Shown piece by piece: positions 27,555-36,518 of a stretch of 64,000 bases of DNA. The DNA is taken from the NCBI GenBank assembly GCA_963850995.1, contig CAWKNQ010000015.1:13805-77804 (forward strand), written 5' to 3'. This DNA comes from Gaiellasilicea sp963850995. GTDB lineage: Bacteria > Actinomycetota > Thermoleophilia > Gaiellales > Gaiellaceae. Below the pieces are notes generated by a model. The model worked only from the letters and a program-made list of their open reading frames with translations. It was not told where the DNA came from and searched no databases. Positions within the stretch are counted from its first letter, which is position 1. Each line of letters opens with the position of its first letter. Both the position numbers and the translations under genes were made by a program.

Positions 27555-28289
27555 GGAAGCCGAGCAAGCGGATGGAGCGGCGGCGGGCGACCGCGGCCGC
27601 CGACGAAGCAGCGGCGCCAGAAGGTGATCGCCTTCGGCGGCATCGGCGTGCTCGCGCTCCTGCTGTTCATCCAGGGGCCGAAGCTGCTGGACGCATTCGG
27701 CGGCTCCAGCGAGCCCGCCGCGGCTCCCGCTCCTGTCACGCCGGCGGCTCCCGCGCCCGAGGCCGAGCCTCGTTCGGCGCGTTCGGCGCTGCTCGCGAAG
27801 GCGACGAGCGCCGATCCGTTCGCGGCTCGGAATCTCGCCGACGCCGATCCTCAGCCCGCGGCGGTCTCGGGGCCGGCAGGCACGCGCGACCCGTTCGCGA
27901 AGGGCGCCGCGCCGACCCCGCAGGCACCCGCGCCGGCGCCTCAGCCCGCTCCTGCGCCTGCACCGCTGCCGCAGCGCATCGTCGTCGGCACGCCGTCCTC
28001 GCCCAACGCGGTCGCCAAGCACGGCTGGATCGTCGTCCTCGCCTCGGTGCGAACCGGCGCCGGACGGGCGTACGCAGAGCGCGTCGCGAAGGGCGCCCGC
28101 GGTCGGCTCGGTACGGTCTCCGTGCTCGACTCGTCGACGCGCAAGCCGCTTCGCGCCGGGTACTTCGTCGTCTACACGGGCCCGTACGCGTCGCTCTCCG
28201 CCGTTCAGCGGGCGGCCGGCCGGGCGCACTCGTCCGGCTACCGGACCGCGTACGTCCGCGAGATTCTCCGCTACGACGCCGCGCGATGA
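27551..28289 (+). CDS. SPOR-domain membrane protein in the pilus operon (one frameshift)
   Basis: About 245 residues after skipping extra G27605. A basic cytoplasmic start, one helix (IAFGGIGVLALLLFI), a long Ala/Pro-rich linker, then a SPOR domain (GWIVVLASVRTGAGRAYAER, GYFVVYTGPYASLSAVQRA). SPOR domains bind denuded peptidoglycan. Its place after PilO, where PilP usually lies, suggests it links the pilus alignment complex to the wall in a monoderm-like envelope. That role is inference. Confidence 0.8.
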
Positions 28290-28749
28290 CCGTCTCGCCT
28301 GCGTGACGAAGGAGGGTTCGGGCTCGTCGAGCTGCTCATCGCGATGCTCGTGATGAGCGTCGGCGATCTTCGCGCTCGTCGCCGGGTTCAGCTCCGGCTT
28401 CGGCGCGATCAACCGCGCGAGCAAGACCTCGACGGCCGGCGCGCTCGCCGACCAGCAGATGGAGGCGTTCAGGCGCGGGGCGTACGCCGTCGATCGCCTC
28501 GATCGCCGCGGCACGACCGACAGGCCGGGCGCCGACGGCCGCACGTACTGGATCGAGACCGTCGTCGGCCTCGACGTGTGCCCGGACGAGACGGCACCTC
28601 GGTCGGCACGCCGCCCGTCCTGCACGTCGAGCGGCGGCGCCACCGAGCCGCCCGGTGAAGCGCGTGACCGTCGACGGTCCGCGACGGCTCCAGCACCGCG
28701 CAAGGTGCTGATCACCGAGACCTCGACGTTCGACCAGTCCACCGGCTAG
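28286..28749 (+). CDS. Prepilin-like protein (multiple frameshifts)
   Basis: The ATG overlaps the preceding stop. With one extra base near 28299 the start reads MTVSLRDE then GGFGLVELLIAMLVMSV, a type III prepilin signal with cleavage after Gly and Glu+5. An extra G near 28356 precedes AIFALVAGFSSGFGAI. The body (INRASKTSTAGALADQQMEA, ADGRTYWIETVVGLDVC) is followed by at least one more shift before VLITETSTFDQSTG. Probably a minor pilin of about 150 residues. Confidence 0.7.
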
Positions 28750-28761
28750 AGAGGAAGAGAG

Positions 28762-29974
28762 ATGGCTGCATTCACATACGAGGCGATCAACGCCCAGGGG
28801 CTCGAGAGCTCGGGCGTCATCCACGCGCCGGACACGATCGCGGCGACGGAGCTGCTCCAGGCCCGCGGTCTGCTGGCCCGCTCGCTCTCCGAGCGGGGAG
28901 CGACCGGCGAGGACGGTCTGCGCTCGAAGTTCAAGAAGGTCAAGCCGAAGTCGCTCCAGGTCTTCGCGCGCCAGCTGGCGACGATGATCGAGGCCGGCGT
29001 CAGCGTCGTCGCCGCGCTCGTCACGCTCGAGGAGCAGACGGACGACAAGTACCTCGCCGAGACGATCGCCGAGGTGCGCGTCGGACGTCGAGTCGGGGAT
29101 GGTGCTCTCGCAGGCGCTGGCGCGGCATCCGAAGGTCTTCAACCGGCTCTTCATCTCGATGGTCGAGGCGGGCGAGTCGTCGGGCACGCTCGACGCGGTG
29201 CTCGACCGCGTCGCGACGCAGATCGAGAAGGAGACGCAGCTGAAGCGGCGCGTGCGCGGGGCGATGATCTACCCGGCCGTCGTCCTCAGCTTCGCGACGC
29301 TCGTGCTCATCTTCATGCTCCTCTTCATCGTCCCGGTCTTCGTCGAGGTGTTCGAGACGCTCGACGGCGACCTGCCGGCGCCGACGAAGCTCGTCATGGG
29401 CATGTCGAACCTGCTCCGTGACTACTGGTTCATCATCTTCCCGGCCATGGGGCTCACCGCCTGGGGGCTGCGCAAGCTGAAGCGGACCGAGAAGGGCCGC
29501 CAGCACTGGGACCGCTTCAAGCTGAAGATCCCGATGAAGATCGGCGACGTCGTCCAGAAGGTCGCGCTCGCGCGCTTCTCGCGCTCGCTCTCGACGCTCG
29601 TCGCCGCCGGCGTCGACATCATCAGCGCGCTCGAGATCACGGGCACGACGGCCGGGAACTACGTGATCGAGGAGTCGCTCGCCGACGTCCGCACGCAGGT
29701 GCACGAGGGCGCGCGGATCAGCGACCCGCTGATCGAGGACCCGATCTTCCCGCCGATGGTCGGTCAGATGATCAAGATCGGCGAGGAGACCGGCGAGCTC
29801 GACAAGATGCTCGGCAAGATCGCGGACTTCTACGAGGACGAGGTCGACGCGAGCATCCAGGCGCTGACCTCGATCATCGAGCCCATCCTGATGATCGGCG
29901 TGGGGATCATGGTCGGCACGATCGTGATCGCGATGTACATGCCGATGTTCAAGATGCTCACCCTGATCGAATAA
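28762..29974 (+). CDS. pilC: Type IV pilus inner-membrane platform protein (one frameshift)
   Basis: About 403 residues after skipping one base at about 29080. N-terminal FTYEAINAQG, two GspF-type helical domains (LQVFARQLATMIEAGVSVV, VALARFSRSLSTLVAAGVDI), repeated GE(S/T)SG(T)LD motifs (VEAGESSGTLDAVL, IGEETGELDKMLG) and membrane helices (LIFMLLFIVPVFVEVFE; IIEPILMIGVGIMVGTIVIA). It couples PilB/PilT to pilin insertion. It is the last core gene of the locus. Confidence 0.9.
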
Positions 29975-29987
29975 CTCGCTCGGTCGT

Positions 29988-30287
29988 ATGCGTAGGCTCG
30001 TGATGTTGGCGCTGCTCCCGCTCGCGCTCGTGGCGGCGGGTTGCGGCGCCTCCGAGGAGGTTGCGGGCGACGTCGTCGCCGTCGTCGGCATGGCCGAGCG
30101 CGCGGAGCTGACAGCGGCCGCGGTGAATCTCCAGCAGTGGTACCAGGCGCACGGCACCTACGCCGGCGCGGTGCCCGGCGTCCCGGGCGTGACGCTCGTC
30201 CGCGCTGACGCGAGCGGCTGGTGCCTGCAGACGGCGAGCGTCCACGAGGTCGGCCCCGGCGGCACACCCGCCGCGGGCCCCTGCTAG
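29988..30287 (+). CDS. Lipoprotein with pilin-like C-terminal segment
   Basis: 99 residues. A lipobox (LVAAGC, Cys near residue 19) marks it as a lipoprotein. The mature part contains VNLQQWYQAHGTYAG and ends SGWCLQTASVHEVGPGG, the same kind of disulfide-closed end seen in actinobacterial pilins, but without the hydrophobic pilin helix. It lies 13 bases after pilC and is probably co-transcribed. A pilus-associated surface role is inferred. Confidence 0.65.
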   Translation: MRRLVMLALLPLALVAAGCGASEEVAGDVVAVVGMAERAELTAAAVNLQQWYQAHGTYAGAVPGVPGVTLVRADASGWCLQTASVHEVGPGGTPAAGPC

Positions 30288-30329
30288 AGCGGCATCATCG
30301 CGAGTCGCCTTAAGAGTCGGCGGTGGCGC

Positions 30330-30809
30330 GTGCTCGTCGTCCTCGGTGCGCTCGCGCTCGTCGTGGTGCTCGTCGGCCCGCGACTCGTCGGCGCCCTGCC
30401 CGACGCCGCGCTGAGCGAGTTGAAGGAAGACCCACTCGCGACGTACGAGCCGCCGGGTGGCGAGCTCGTCGATACGTACGAGCAGAAAGCCGACCGGAAG
30501 AACTTCCTCGGCATGCCGGTCTATGCTCAGTACGCGCGAGTCTTCGAGCTACCGGCGGGAGCTGACCCGCGCCGAGAGATCGACCGCGCACTCGCTGCCG
30601 CCCTGGCGGCAGGCTGGCAGCTCAACGAAGGGTCGAGAGGCGTCTCGGAGTCGGGCGGCACGCTGGCCGTGGGTCTCGACAAGCTGCTTCCCACCGGCGA
30701 AACGACGTTGCTGAGCGTCATCGCCTACACGCACGAGTCGAGTTACCTCCCGACGAACGTCAGGCCTCCGGCGCTGCGGATCAGCCTGAAGAGCCCCGAG
30801 ATCGACTAG
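30330..30809 (+). CDS. Membrane-anchored protein of unknown function
   Basis: 159 residues from GTG 30330: one N-terminal helix (LVVLGALALVVVLVGPRL) and a soluble extracytoplasmic domain (DTYEQKADRKNFLGM, AALAAGWQLNEGSRG, TTLLSVIAYTHES). No family is recognised. Its last 23 codons and stop belong to a 71-base sequence repeated at 33095. Confidence 0.55.
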   Translation: MLVVLGALALVVVLVGPRLVGALPDAALSELKEDPLATYEPPGGELVDTYEQKADRKNFLGMPVYAQYARVFELPAGADPRREIDRALAAALAAGWQLNEGSRGVSESGGTLAVGLDKLLPTGETTLLSVIAYTHESSYLPTNVRPPALRISLKSPEID

Positions 30810-30812
30810 CCG
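30742..30812 (+). repeat. 71-bp direct repeat, copy 1
   Basis: Matches 33095-33165 with two mismatches in 71 bases. It covers the 3' end of the gene at 30330, including its stop. Copies in the same orientation bracket 2.3 kb carrying the beta-propeller gene. Confidence 0.9.
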
Positions 30813-30930
30813 TCAGCCGTGTTGGTCGAGGCGAGCTTCCAGACGCTGCCCGACCGGATAACGCCGGAGCGCGCCGGCCACGACCAGCCCTGGGACGAGG
30901 ACCACCAGGACCACAGATCCGGAGCCGCTC

Positions 30931-32628
30931 CTAGGGCTGCCTCCTCGATTGGATCGCCTTCGCCGCGTGCTTCGTCTTGGCGCTCCGGAGAACGAGCAGT
31001 CGCTTCACGGGAGCGACGTCGGACGAGTCGGACACCGAGACGATCACTGGCAGTGGGGCGCGTCGCGAGGCGTCCACGAGGTCTCGTCGCAGGCGCAGAT
31101 GAACGATCCCCGACCGGCCGGGCTGGAGGCTGTACGACGTGCTCTGCCGATGCCGCCGAAGCGTCGGTGGCGGGGTCACGACCACGTGGCCGGCGCAGAC
31201 TCCGGGATGTGTGCCGGGGCAGCCGATCCGGACTGACAGCAGGCGCCGCGCCATCTGTGCTGCGGGCGGAGCGACGGAGACGCCGCCCGTGAACGTCGTG
31301 ATCGCATCACTTCCGTATGCGGTCACGTAGACGTTGCGCCCGTCCGGGCTGACCGCGACCGACGTCGGGTCGGCTACACCCGACGCGAGCGTGCAGTCCT
31401 CGGTGGTCTCCTCGTCGAAATAGCCGCGGTACGTGACGCAGGCCGAACGGCGGAGGGTCCCCGTGGACAGATCTCGGGCGAAGACCGTCAGGCCCGCGTT
31501 GTGCGTCACATAGACCGTTGCTCCGTTCGGCGAGACGGCGACTGAGTTCGCACCGTCGAGCGGTCGAACGTGCGCGCATCCATCGCGCACCTCGCTCTCG
31601 TCGTAGACCTCGCTGACACAACCGATCTCGGCGAGCGTGCCCGTCGTGCGGTTCCTGGCGAAGACGACGACGGCGCTCGAGTCAGTCGCTGCGGCGAACA
31701 CGGTGCCTCCATCTCGTGTCATCGCGAGGTCGACCGGAGACTGGAGCGCGTGGCCGGCCACGCATGAGCCTCGCCGGGGTGCACTCTCGAGGACGCAACC
31801 ACGCTGCGTCAGCTGTCCGGTCGCGGTATTGCGATCGAACGTGAGCACAGCGTTGCTGTTGTACGCAGCGACGTAGACGTTCTCGCCGTCGGGCGAGACG
31901 ATGATCGAGTACGGGCCCCTAAGCGCGTTCCCGGTCACGCACAGCCGATCGGTGCCGTCGTCGCTGATGCATCCCAGCGGGGACAGAAGCCCCGTATCCA
32001 CATCTCGCGAGAACGAGACCACGGCATCAGCATCGGCGGACGCGACGTAGACGTTCCGCCCGTCCGGACTGACCGCCACAGACACCGCGCCGCCGAGCGC
32101 GCGCATCCCCGTACACGTCCTCACCGGCCTAACGCACCCGATCTGCCGAAGCCCGCCGGTCTCCGAGTTGCGGGCGAAGATCGCGATCCCGCCGCTCGAG
32201 TACGCGGCGGAATAGACGTTCCTCCCGTCAGGGCTCACGGCGACCGCCGCCGCTCCCCCAAGCGCGTTGCCGTCCGCGCAGGCGCCCTTCGTGCCGTCCA
32301 AACCGTCGGTGGCGTTCGCGGACACGCAGTTGATCTGCCGCAGTCTTCCCGTGGCCGATTCACGCACGAACGACGACACCGCGTTGCTCCCGGCCGCCGC
32401 GACATAGACACCGCCGCCGTCAGCGGCGACCGCCGCATCGGTTGCGTCGATCAAGCCCTTCCCTCGACCACAGCCACCAACCGCCTCTGCATCGCTGTCC
32501 TCCGGCTGAGCGATGCAACCAATCTCCCCTGCGAGTTGCGCCAGCCCGAGGAACCTCTCCGCCCACGCATTCGGCGTCGCAACCACGAGCGCAGCCACTG
32601 CCACGGCGACTACCAGCCAGCGAGCCAT
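30931..32628 (-). CDS. Secreted beta-propeller protein (YVTN/lactonase-like repeats)
   Basis: 565 residues from ATG 32628, which has an AAAGGAGG site; a start at 32661 is less likely. A signal peptide (LVVAVAVAALVVATPNAWA) is followed by at least six repeats of about 55 residues, each with a VAVSPDGRNVYVA-type turn and a cysteine pair (LGCISDDG, RGCVLES). This predicts a disulfide-decorated propeller of the YVTN/6-phosphogluconolactonase class. The last 110 residues form a separate beta domain rich in Arg. Probably a surface or extracellular binding protein. It lies inside the segment bounded by the 71-bp repeats. Confidence 0.8.
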   Translation of the reverse strand: MARWLVVAVAVAALVVATPNAWAERFLGLAQLAGEIGCIAQPEDSDAEAVGGCGRGKGLIDATDAAVAADGGGVYVAAAGSNAVSSFVRESATGRLRQINCVSANATDGLDGTKGACADGNALGGAAAVAVSPDGRNVYSAAYSSGGIAIFARNSETGGLRQIGCVRPVRTCTGMRALGGAVSVAVSPDGRNVYVASADADAVVSFSRDVDTGLLSPLGCISDDGTDRLCVTGNALRGPYSIIVSPDGENVYVAAYNSNAVLTFDRNTATGQLTQRGCVLESAPRRGSCVAGHALQSPVDLAMTRDGGTVFAAATDSSAVVVFARNRTTGTLAEIGCVSEVYDESEVRDGCAHVRPLDGANSVAVSPNGATVYVTHNAGLTVFARDLSTGTLRRSACVTYRGYFDEETTEDCTLASGVADPTSVAVSPDGRNVYVTAYGSDAITTFTGGVSVAPPAAQMARRLLSVRIGCPGTHPGVCAGHVVVTPPPTLRRHRQSTSYSLQPGRSGIVHLRLRRDLVDASRRAPLPVIVSVSDSSDVAPVKRLLVLRSAKTKHAAKAIQSRRQP

Positions 32629-33094
32629 CAGACCCCTCCTTTGGTGACGTGTGGCAAACATTCGTCCCTCGAGGACCGAAATGCAACCGACCTGATCAGC
32701 GCATGGCGTTCGCGCCGACGACGCGCCGGGATCGGGTCCCGCAAAGGCAAGACCCGACCCCGGTCGTGGTACCTCATGTCCGTGCGACGATCACGGTCGT
32801 CGCGTCCGGGAACCTGGCACCGTCCTGGCCGCCGGCGAGCCGGAAGTCAGCCAGGTCGACGCCGAACGATCCGGTCGAGCCGAAGTTGAGGAGCGGCGGC
32901 AGCGGCGTTCGGTTGACGTTGTCGGTGCCGGCGGGGAATCCGCTCGGCTTCGGCAATGCCGTCGAGGGGTGGGCACTTCGCCTCGCCCTCGCTCTGTCGA
33001 TCGTCGCTTTCGGAGGGCTCGTCTCCGGTGCGGCCGCCGCCGGACCCGGTCCCTACTCGATGAGAGCAGAGGCGCTGCTCTCGGCCGGCTGGCA
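32629..33094. other. Intergenic stretch without a supported gene
   Basis: About 465 bases. Several frames stay open but none has a convincing start, codon pattern or recognisable domain. A hydrophobic stretch (ALRLALALSIVAFGGLVSG) near 32970-33030 on the plus strand could be a gene remnant. Confidence 0.4.
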
Positions 33095-33165
33095 GTAACC
33101 TCCCGTCGAACGTCAGGCCTCCGGCGCTGCGGATCAGCCTGAAGAGCCCCGAGATCGACTAGCCG
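33095..33165 (+). repeat. 71-bp direct repeat, copy 2
   Basis: Second copy of 30742-30812. Because CTAG is its own complement, the TAG that ends the 30330 gene in copy 1 serves, read on the other strand, as the stop of the HEPN gene in copy 2. Confidence 0.9.
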
Positions 33166-33572
33166 AGAGCCGCGGTGGCGAAGTCAACGAGACGCTGCGC
33201 GCGTCGGATTGCAGCTGCGAGTTTCGGCTGGCTTACGTGGACAAGGCCGTAGTGGGCGGTGTCCTTCAGAACAAGTAGCTCGCGCAGCGCCTTCGCCGCG
33301 GCCTTTCCGCCGGGTTCGATCTGTTCGACGAGGTCAGCGGCCTGCTTGTGGTCCTGGCCGCGCGAGCGCCGTCCGAGCGTTGCGCAGCAGGCGGCGTCTG
33401 CAGCTGCGATCCCAGCGAGCACCGCAAGCGCCGCAGCACAGCTCGCCGACTCCTCGATCTCCTTCTCGCTCGCGACGAGTTCGGCGACTTCGAGGAACTT
33501 GCCTGCGTGCGCGAGCCGAGTCCGCGCTTCCGGCTTGCCGCAGGTTTGCGTACGCGCCTGGTGGCGAGGCAT
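33159..33572 (-). CDS. HEPN-domain protein (probable toxin of an MNT/HEPN pair)
   Basis: 137 residues, all helical. The pattern is that of small HEPN proteins: AGIAAADAACCATLGRRSRG, then QDHKQAADLVEQI and KDTAHYGLVHVS. The HepT RX4HXY motif is not seen; an R-x5-H (RSRGQDH) could serve as the HEPN RNase motif, so activity is uncertain. The start overlaps the MNT gene stop by one base on the same strand, the usual arrangement of a nucleotidyltransferase antitoxin with its HEPN partner. Confidence 0.72.
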   Translation of the reverse strand: MPRHQARTQTCGKPEARTRLAHAGKFLEVAELVASEKEIEESASCAAALAVLAGIAAADAACCATLGRRSRGQDHKQAADLVEQIEPGGKAAAKALRELLVLKDTAHYGLVHVSQPKLAAAIRRAQRLVDFATAALG

Positions 33573-34192
33573 CAGCGGCGCACTTTCAGCAGCTCCATCA
33601 GGCGCGGACCCGCGAGGGCGATTGCGTCGGAGCGCAGCTCGTCGACGATCGGAGGCTCCTCGCGGCGAAGACGTGCGAGCTCACGTTGGGAGATCTCGGA
33701 GATTCCGGCTCGGTTGCCGCTCCAGCGGTAGACGTTCTCGGCGAGCGACTCGATCTGGCTCCGCCACACCGTATCGTCCTCGTCGATGTGGTTCGGGCGG
33801 ACGACGAAGAGATCGATGTCACTTTCGGTGCCGCCGTCGCCTCGGGCAGCAGAGCCGAAGACCGAAGCATGTACGGGCTCAACCGACCACGCCTGGATGC
33901 TCTCACTGAGGCGCTTGAGCAGCTCTCCACGCGCGTTCGCGATCAGCAAGATCGCAGGCGCGAAAAGGTGATCCCGATTCAGGTTGAAGAGTAAGGCGGG
34001 CCGCGCTTCTTGGACATCAACGACGCCCTGTTCCACCAGTCGCTTGAGTACCCGGCTGACGCCGGCTTGCGAGCGTCCCAGGAGCCGGGCCACGTCGCGA
34101 CCGCTGAGAGGATGAGTCGTGCGTGCAAGGGCGACGAGCACATCGCCTGCGAGGCTCGGAATGAGCGCAGTGTGAGGGTTACTCAGATCCAT
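33572..34192 (-). CDS. MNT nucleotidyltransferase with N-terminal wHTH (antitoxin)
   Basis: 206 residues. Residues 1-70 form a winged helix (HPLSGRDVARLLGRSQAGVS, RVLKRLVEQGVVDV). The nucleotidyltransferase core has GSAARGDGGTESDIDLFVV, an exact GSx10DxD motif as in MntA antitoxins that modify HEPN toxins. The wHTH fusion suggests the protein also represses its own promoter, and 20-bp repeats lie directly upstream. A C-terminal helical part follows. Confidence 0.82.
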   Translation of the reverse strand: MDLSNPHTALIPSLAGDVLVALARTTHPLSGRDVARLLGRSQAGVSRVLKRLVEQGVVDVQEARPALLFNLNRDHLFAPAILLIANARGELLKRLSESIQAWSVEPVHASVFGSAARGDGGTESDIDLFVVRPNHIDEDDTVWRSQIESLAENVYRWSGNRAGISEISQRELARLRREEPPIVDELRSDAIALAGPRLMELLKVRR

Positions 34193-34288
34193 GAAGAGTC
34201 TCTTCTTGGGCTATTGGCGGTATCCGCCTGAGTCTCATTGCGTTCATTTGAGTCTTATTTCGTGCAATTGACTCTTTTTTCACTCAAC
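34193..34288 (-). promoter_or_regulatory. Operator iterons of the MNT/HEPN operon
   Basis: Three tandem 20-base units start at 34229, 34249 and 34269 (plus-strand TGAGTCTCATTGCGTTCATT, then 16/20 and 14/20 matches to the adjacent unit). A perfect palindrome with the same core (GAAGAG-T-CTCTTC, 34193-34205) abuts the MNT start codon. They lie between the start codon and a TATATT -10-like box (minus strand, 34295-34300). This fits autoregulation by the wHTH of the MNT protein. Confidence 0.6.
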
Positions 34289-34525
34289 GAACCGAATATA
34301 GCGGATCCAATCTCTTTGGTCGGCGGCCGGTCAGGTGCTCGTGAGCCAGTGGTCTGGCCGGCGAGCGCGTCGCTCGCGGGATGCCGGCTCAGGAGCTCGT
34401 CGAGCAGACGGATGCAAGTTCCGACCTGCCTTGCTCCGAGGGAGGACCGGTCGCTCGTGAGCATGAACCTGTTGATTCGTGACGTTCGGCACTAGAATCG
34501 ACGCTCGAACCCGAAGGGAGAGAAC

Positions 34526-35017
34526 ATGGGCAAGAGGATCCTCTACGTCCTCGCCGGGCTCACCTGCGCCGTCGCGCTGACCGCCGGCACAGCAGCCGCG
34601 CACGAGGGGAAGCCGTCCTTGATCGTCTTCACCGTCCAGAACATCGGCGACGGCACGTCGGCCTGTCCGCAGGGGTCGCTGTTCGGGCTCTCGTTCGACA
34701 TGGTGCTCGGCCGCGCCCAGCTCGGAACGGGCCTGAGCTGCGTCCGGTCGGTCGAGGGCTGTGGGACCGCCGGCTGCCGGCAGACGATCAACACGACGTT
34801 CACGCTCGACTTCCGGCGGGGGACGCTGACGGCGCCGATGGTGCTGAACGAGCTCTGGCTGACGGATTCGAAGGTCTTCACGCGCGACCACGGCACCATC
34901 AGCTCGGGAACGGGAGCCTTCGCCGGGGCGAAGGGATCGATCGACTGCGTCGGCACGATTCAGTTCACGGCGACGGCTCCGATCCCGAAGCTCGTCTGCT
35001 TCGTCCGCCTCAAATGA
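34526..35017 (+). CDS. Secreted protein of unknown function
   Basis: 163 residues with a signal peptide (LYVLAGLTCAVALTAGTAAA) and five to six cysteines in the mature part (TSACPQGS, GLSCVRSVEGCGTAGCRQ, IDCVG), consistent with a disulfide-stabilised beta protein. GTGAFAGAKGSIDC resembles the turn in AOC/dirigent barrels. A GAAGGGAG site precedes the ATG. Confidence 0.62.
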   Translation: MGKRILYVLAGLTCAVALTAGTAAAHEGKPSLIVFTVQNIGDGTSACPQGSLFGLSFDMVLGRAQLGTGLSCVRSVEGCGTAGCRQTINTTFTLDFRRGTLTAPMVLNELWLTDSKVFTRDHGTISSGTGAFAGAKGSIDCVGTIQFTATAPIPKLVCFVRLK

Positions 35018-35029
35018 CGTAGAGGCCGG

Positions 35030-35059
35030 GCGGGGAGACCGGCGCACCGGCCTCCCCGC
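35030..35059. terminator. Bidirectional hairpin between convergent genes
   Basis: GCGGGGAGACCGG and CCGGCCTCCCCGC form a strong imperfect stem with loop CGCA, 13 bases after one stop and 12 bases from the other. Confidence 0.6.
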
Positions 35060-35070
35060 TCGATGTCTCG

Positions 35071-36417
35071 CTACCCCTTGCCGACGCTCGAGTGCGCGGC
35101 TTCGCGGTTGTTCTCCGCCGCGTCCGCCTCGAGGAGGAAGCCCGCGGCGACGTTGGCCTCGTCGACGTGCGTGACCGCGCTGACGTAGCGCCCGTGGTTT
35201 CGGTAGAGGTCGCCAAGTTGCGCGTCGTCGAAGGGGATGTGGGTGCCGAAGAGGATGCAGAACGAGGGGCCCGAGTTCGAGCCGGTGTTCAGCGCCGTCG
35301 GCACCGCGACCTGCGAGAGCTGGATGCCGCCTTGCGCCAGCCCGAGCGCGTTGCGGACCTTCGTCGTCCCGGTGAACTCGAGGTAGGGCGCGTGTGGCGG
35401 CGGCGCCCCGCCGTCGACCCAGCGGGCGAGATGCCCGTACGCGGCCTGGATCGCCTGGCTGAGCGGGACGCGGCTGAAGTGTGGGTTCGTGCACTGGTAG
35501 ACCGGCGCCGCGCCGAGATCCCGGACCTGGAGCGGAGCGCGGTACTCCGAGCCCTCCCACCCCGAATGCGCCGCTCCGGCGACCTCCCAGCGGCGGAAGA
35601 CGTCGCTGTCGGGGCGCCGCGTGAGCGGGTTCGTCACGTCCGTCTCGGAGAGCACCTGGATGATCGGCTCCGAGCCGACCCGCGAGGGGGCGGTACCGAC
35701 GATGAATGCGTAGCCGTCGAAGACCGGCAGCTCCTGCGGCAAGACCGAGTTGTAGTAGATCGTCATCCGGCCGGCGGATTGCGACGCGCCAATGCCGAGC
35801 ACGCGCTCGGCCTCGAGCCCGCCCAGGAGGTCGCCGACGACCTCGCCGGCCTGCGCAAAGATGTCGTACGAGAGCTGGTCGGTCGTGAACGCGCCGCCGC
35901 CGGTGACGTCGAGCCCGCCGTAGCGGGTCGGGCTCCAGCCGCGTAGCTGGTCGACGCCGACGCGCTGTGCCGACACGCCGACCCACGCGTAGCCGTCGCG
36001 CACGTGCCTACGGTTCCACAGGGCGTCCAGGTCGTAGCCGGCCGTGACGTTCTGCCACTCCACCAGGACGGTGCCGTTGAAGCGATCCTGGGAGGCCGGG
36101 CGCCGGACGATGACACGCGTCCGATACGGCACGTCGGCGGCGAGCTTCGCGCCTGCCGTCGAGTACGCGTCGGCGAGGCCGGAGAGATAGAACTCCTCCT
36201 CCACGTACCCGTCGGCGGCGAGATCGAGCCAGGTCGAGAAGAACGGGTACGTCCCGCTGAGCACGGGCGATGCCGGATCCCCCGGCACGGCGCCCGGAAG
36301 CGGGCCATCGACAGTTGCGGCGGGAGAGACGGATGGAACTGTGAGGAAGGCGGCCAGCGCGAGCACCGCGATGAGTGCCCGCCTCGGCCTGCGAAGACGA
36401 TTGGACGTCGTGACCAC
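35071..36417 (-). CDS. Secreted alpha/beta-hydrolase-domain protein
   Basis: 448 residues. A signal peptide (RALIAVLALAAFLTVPSVSPA) is followed by the alpha/beta hydrolase family with nucleophile elbow GIGASQSAGRM and a catalytic His candidate in VAGAAHSGW. NGTVLVEWQNVTAGYDLDALW is typical of this large uncharacterised secreted group. It is probably an extracellular esterase-like enzyme; the substrate is unknown. The AGGAGG site is good. Confidence 0.78.
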   Translation of the reverse strand: MVTTSNRLRRPRRALIAVLALAAFLTVPSVSPAATVDGPLPGAVPGDPASPVLSGTYPFFSTWLDLAADGYVEEEFYLSGLADAYSTAGAKLAADVPYRTRVIVRRPASQDRFNGTVLVEWQNVTAGYDLDALWNRRHVRDGYAWVGVSAQRVGVDQLRGWSPTRYGGLDVTGGGAFTTDQLSYDIFAQAGEVVGDLLGGLEAERVLGIGASQSAGRMTIYYNSVLPQELPVFDGYAFIVGTAPSRVGSEPIIQVLSETDVTNPLTRRPDSDVFRRWEVAGAAHSGWEGSEYRAPLQVRDLGAAPVYQCTNPHFSRVPLSQAIQAAYGHLARWVDGGAPPPHAPYLEFTGTTKVRNALGLAQGGIQLSQVAVPTALNTGSNSGPSFCILFGTHIPFDDAQLGDLYRNHGRYVSAVTHVDEANVAAGFLLEADAAENNREAAHSSVGKG

Positions 36418-36518
36418 GTCGGCCTCCTTTGCTCGAACTTGGACAACCCGGCGTGCGGCGCGGCGGATCTTTGCACGCCGGCCGTCCGGATGAAGGTGCG
36501 TGCGGGCCTAAACCCGAC

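Noticed and set aside
30931..31292. Long plus-strand open frames opposite the beta-propeller gene
   Set aside because: They are antisense shadows caused by high GC; the minus-strand frame has a signal peptide, repeats and a good ribosome-binding site.
32629..33094. A gene between the propeller and the HEPN operon
   Set aside because: Open frames exist, but none has a start signal, domain or steady codon bias.
33572..33994. Plus-strand frames opposite the MNT gene
   Set aside because: Shadow frames; the GSx10DxD motif fixes the minus strand as coding.
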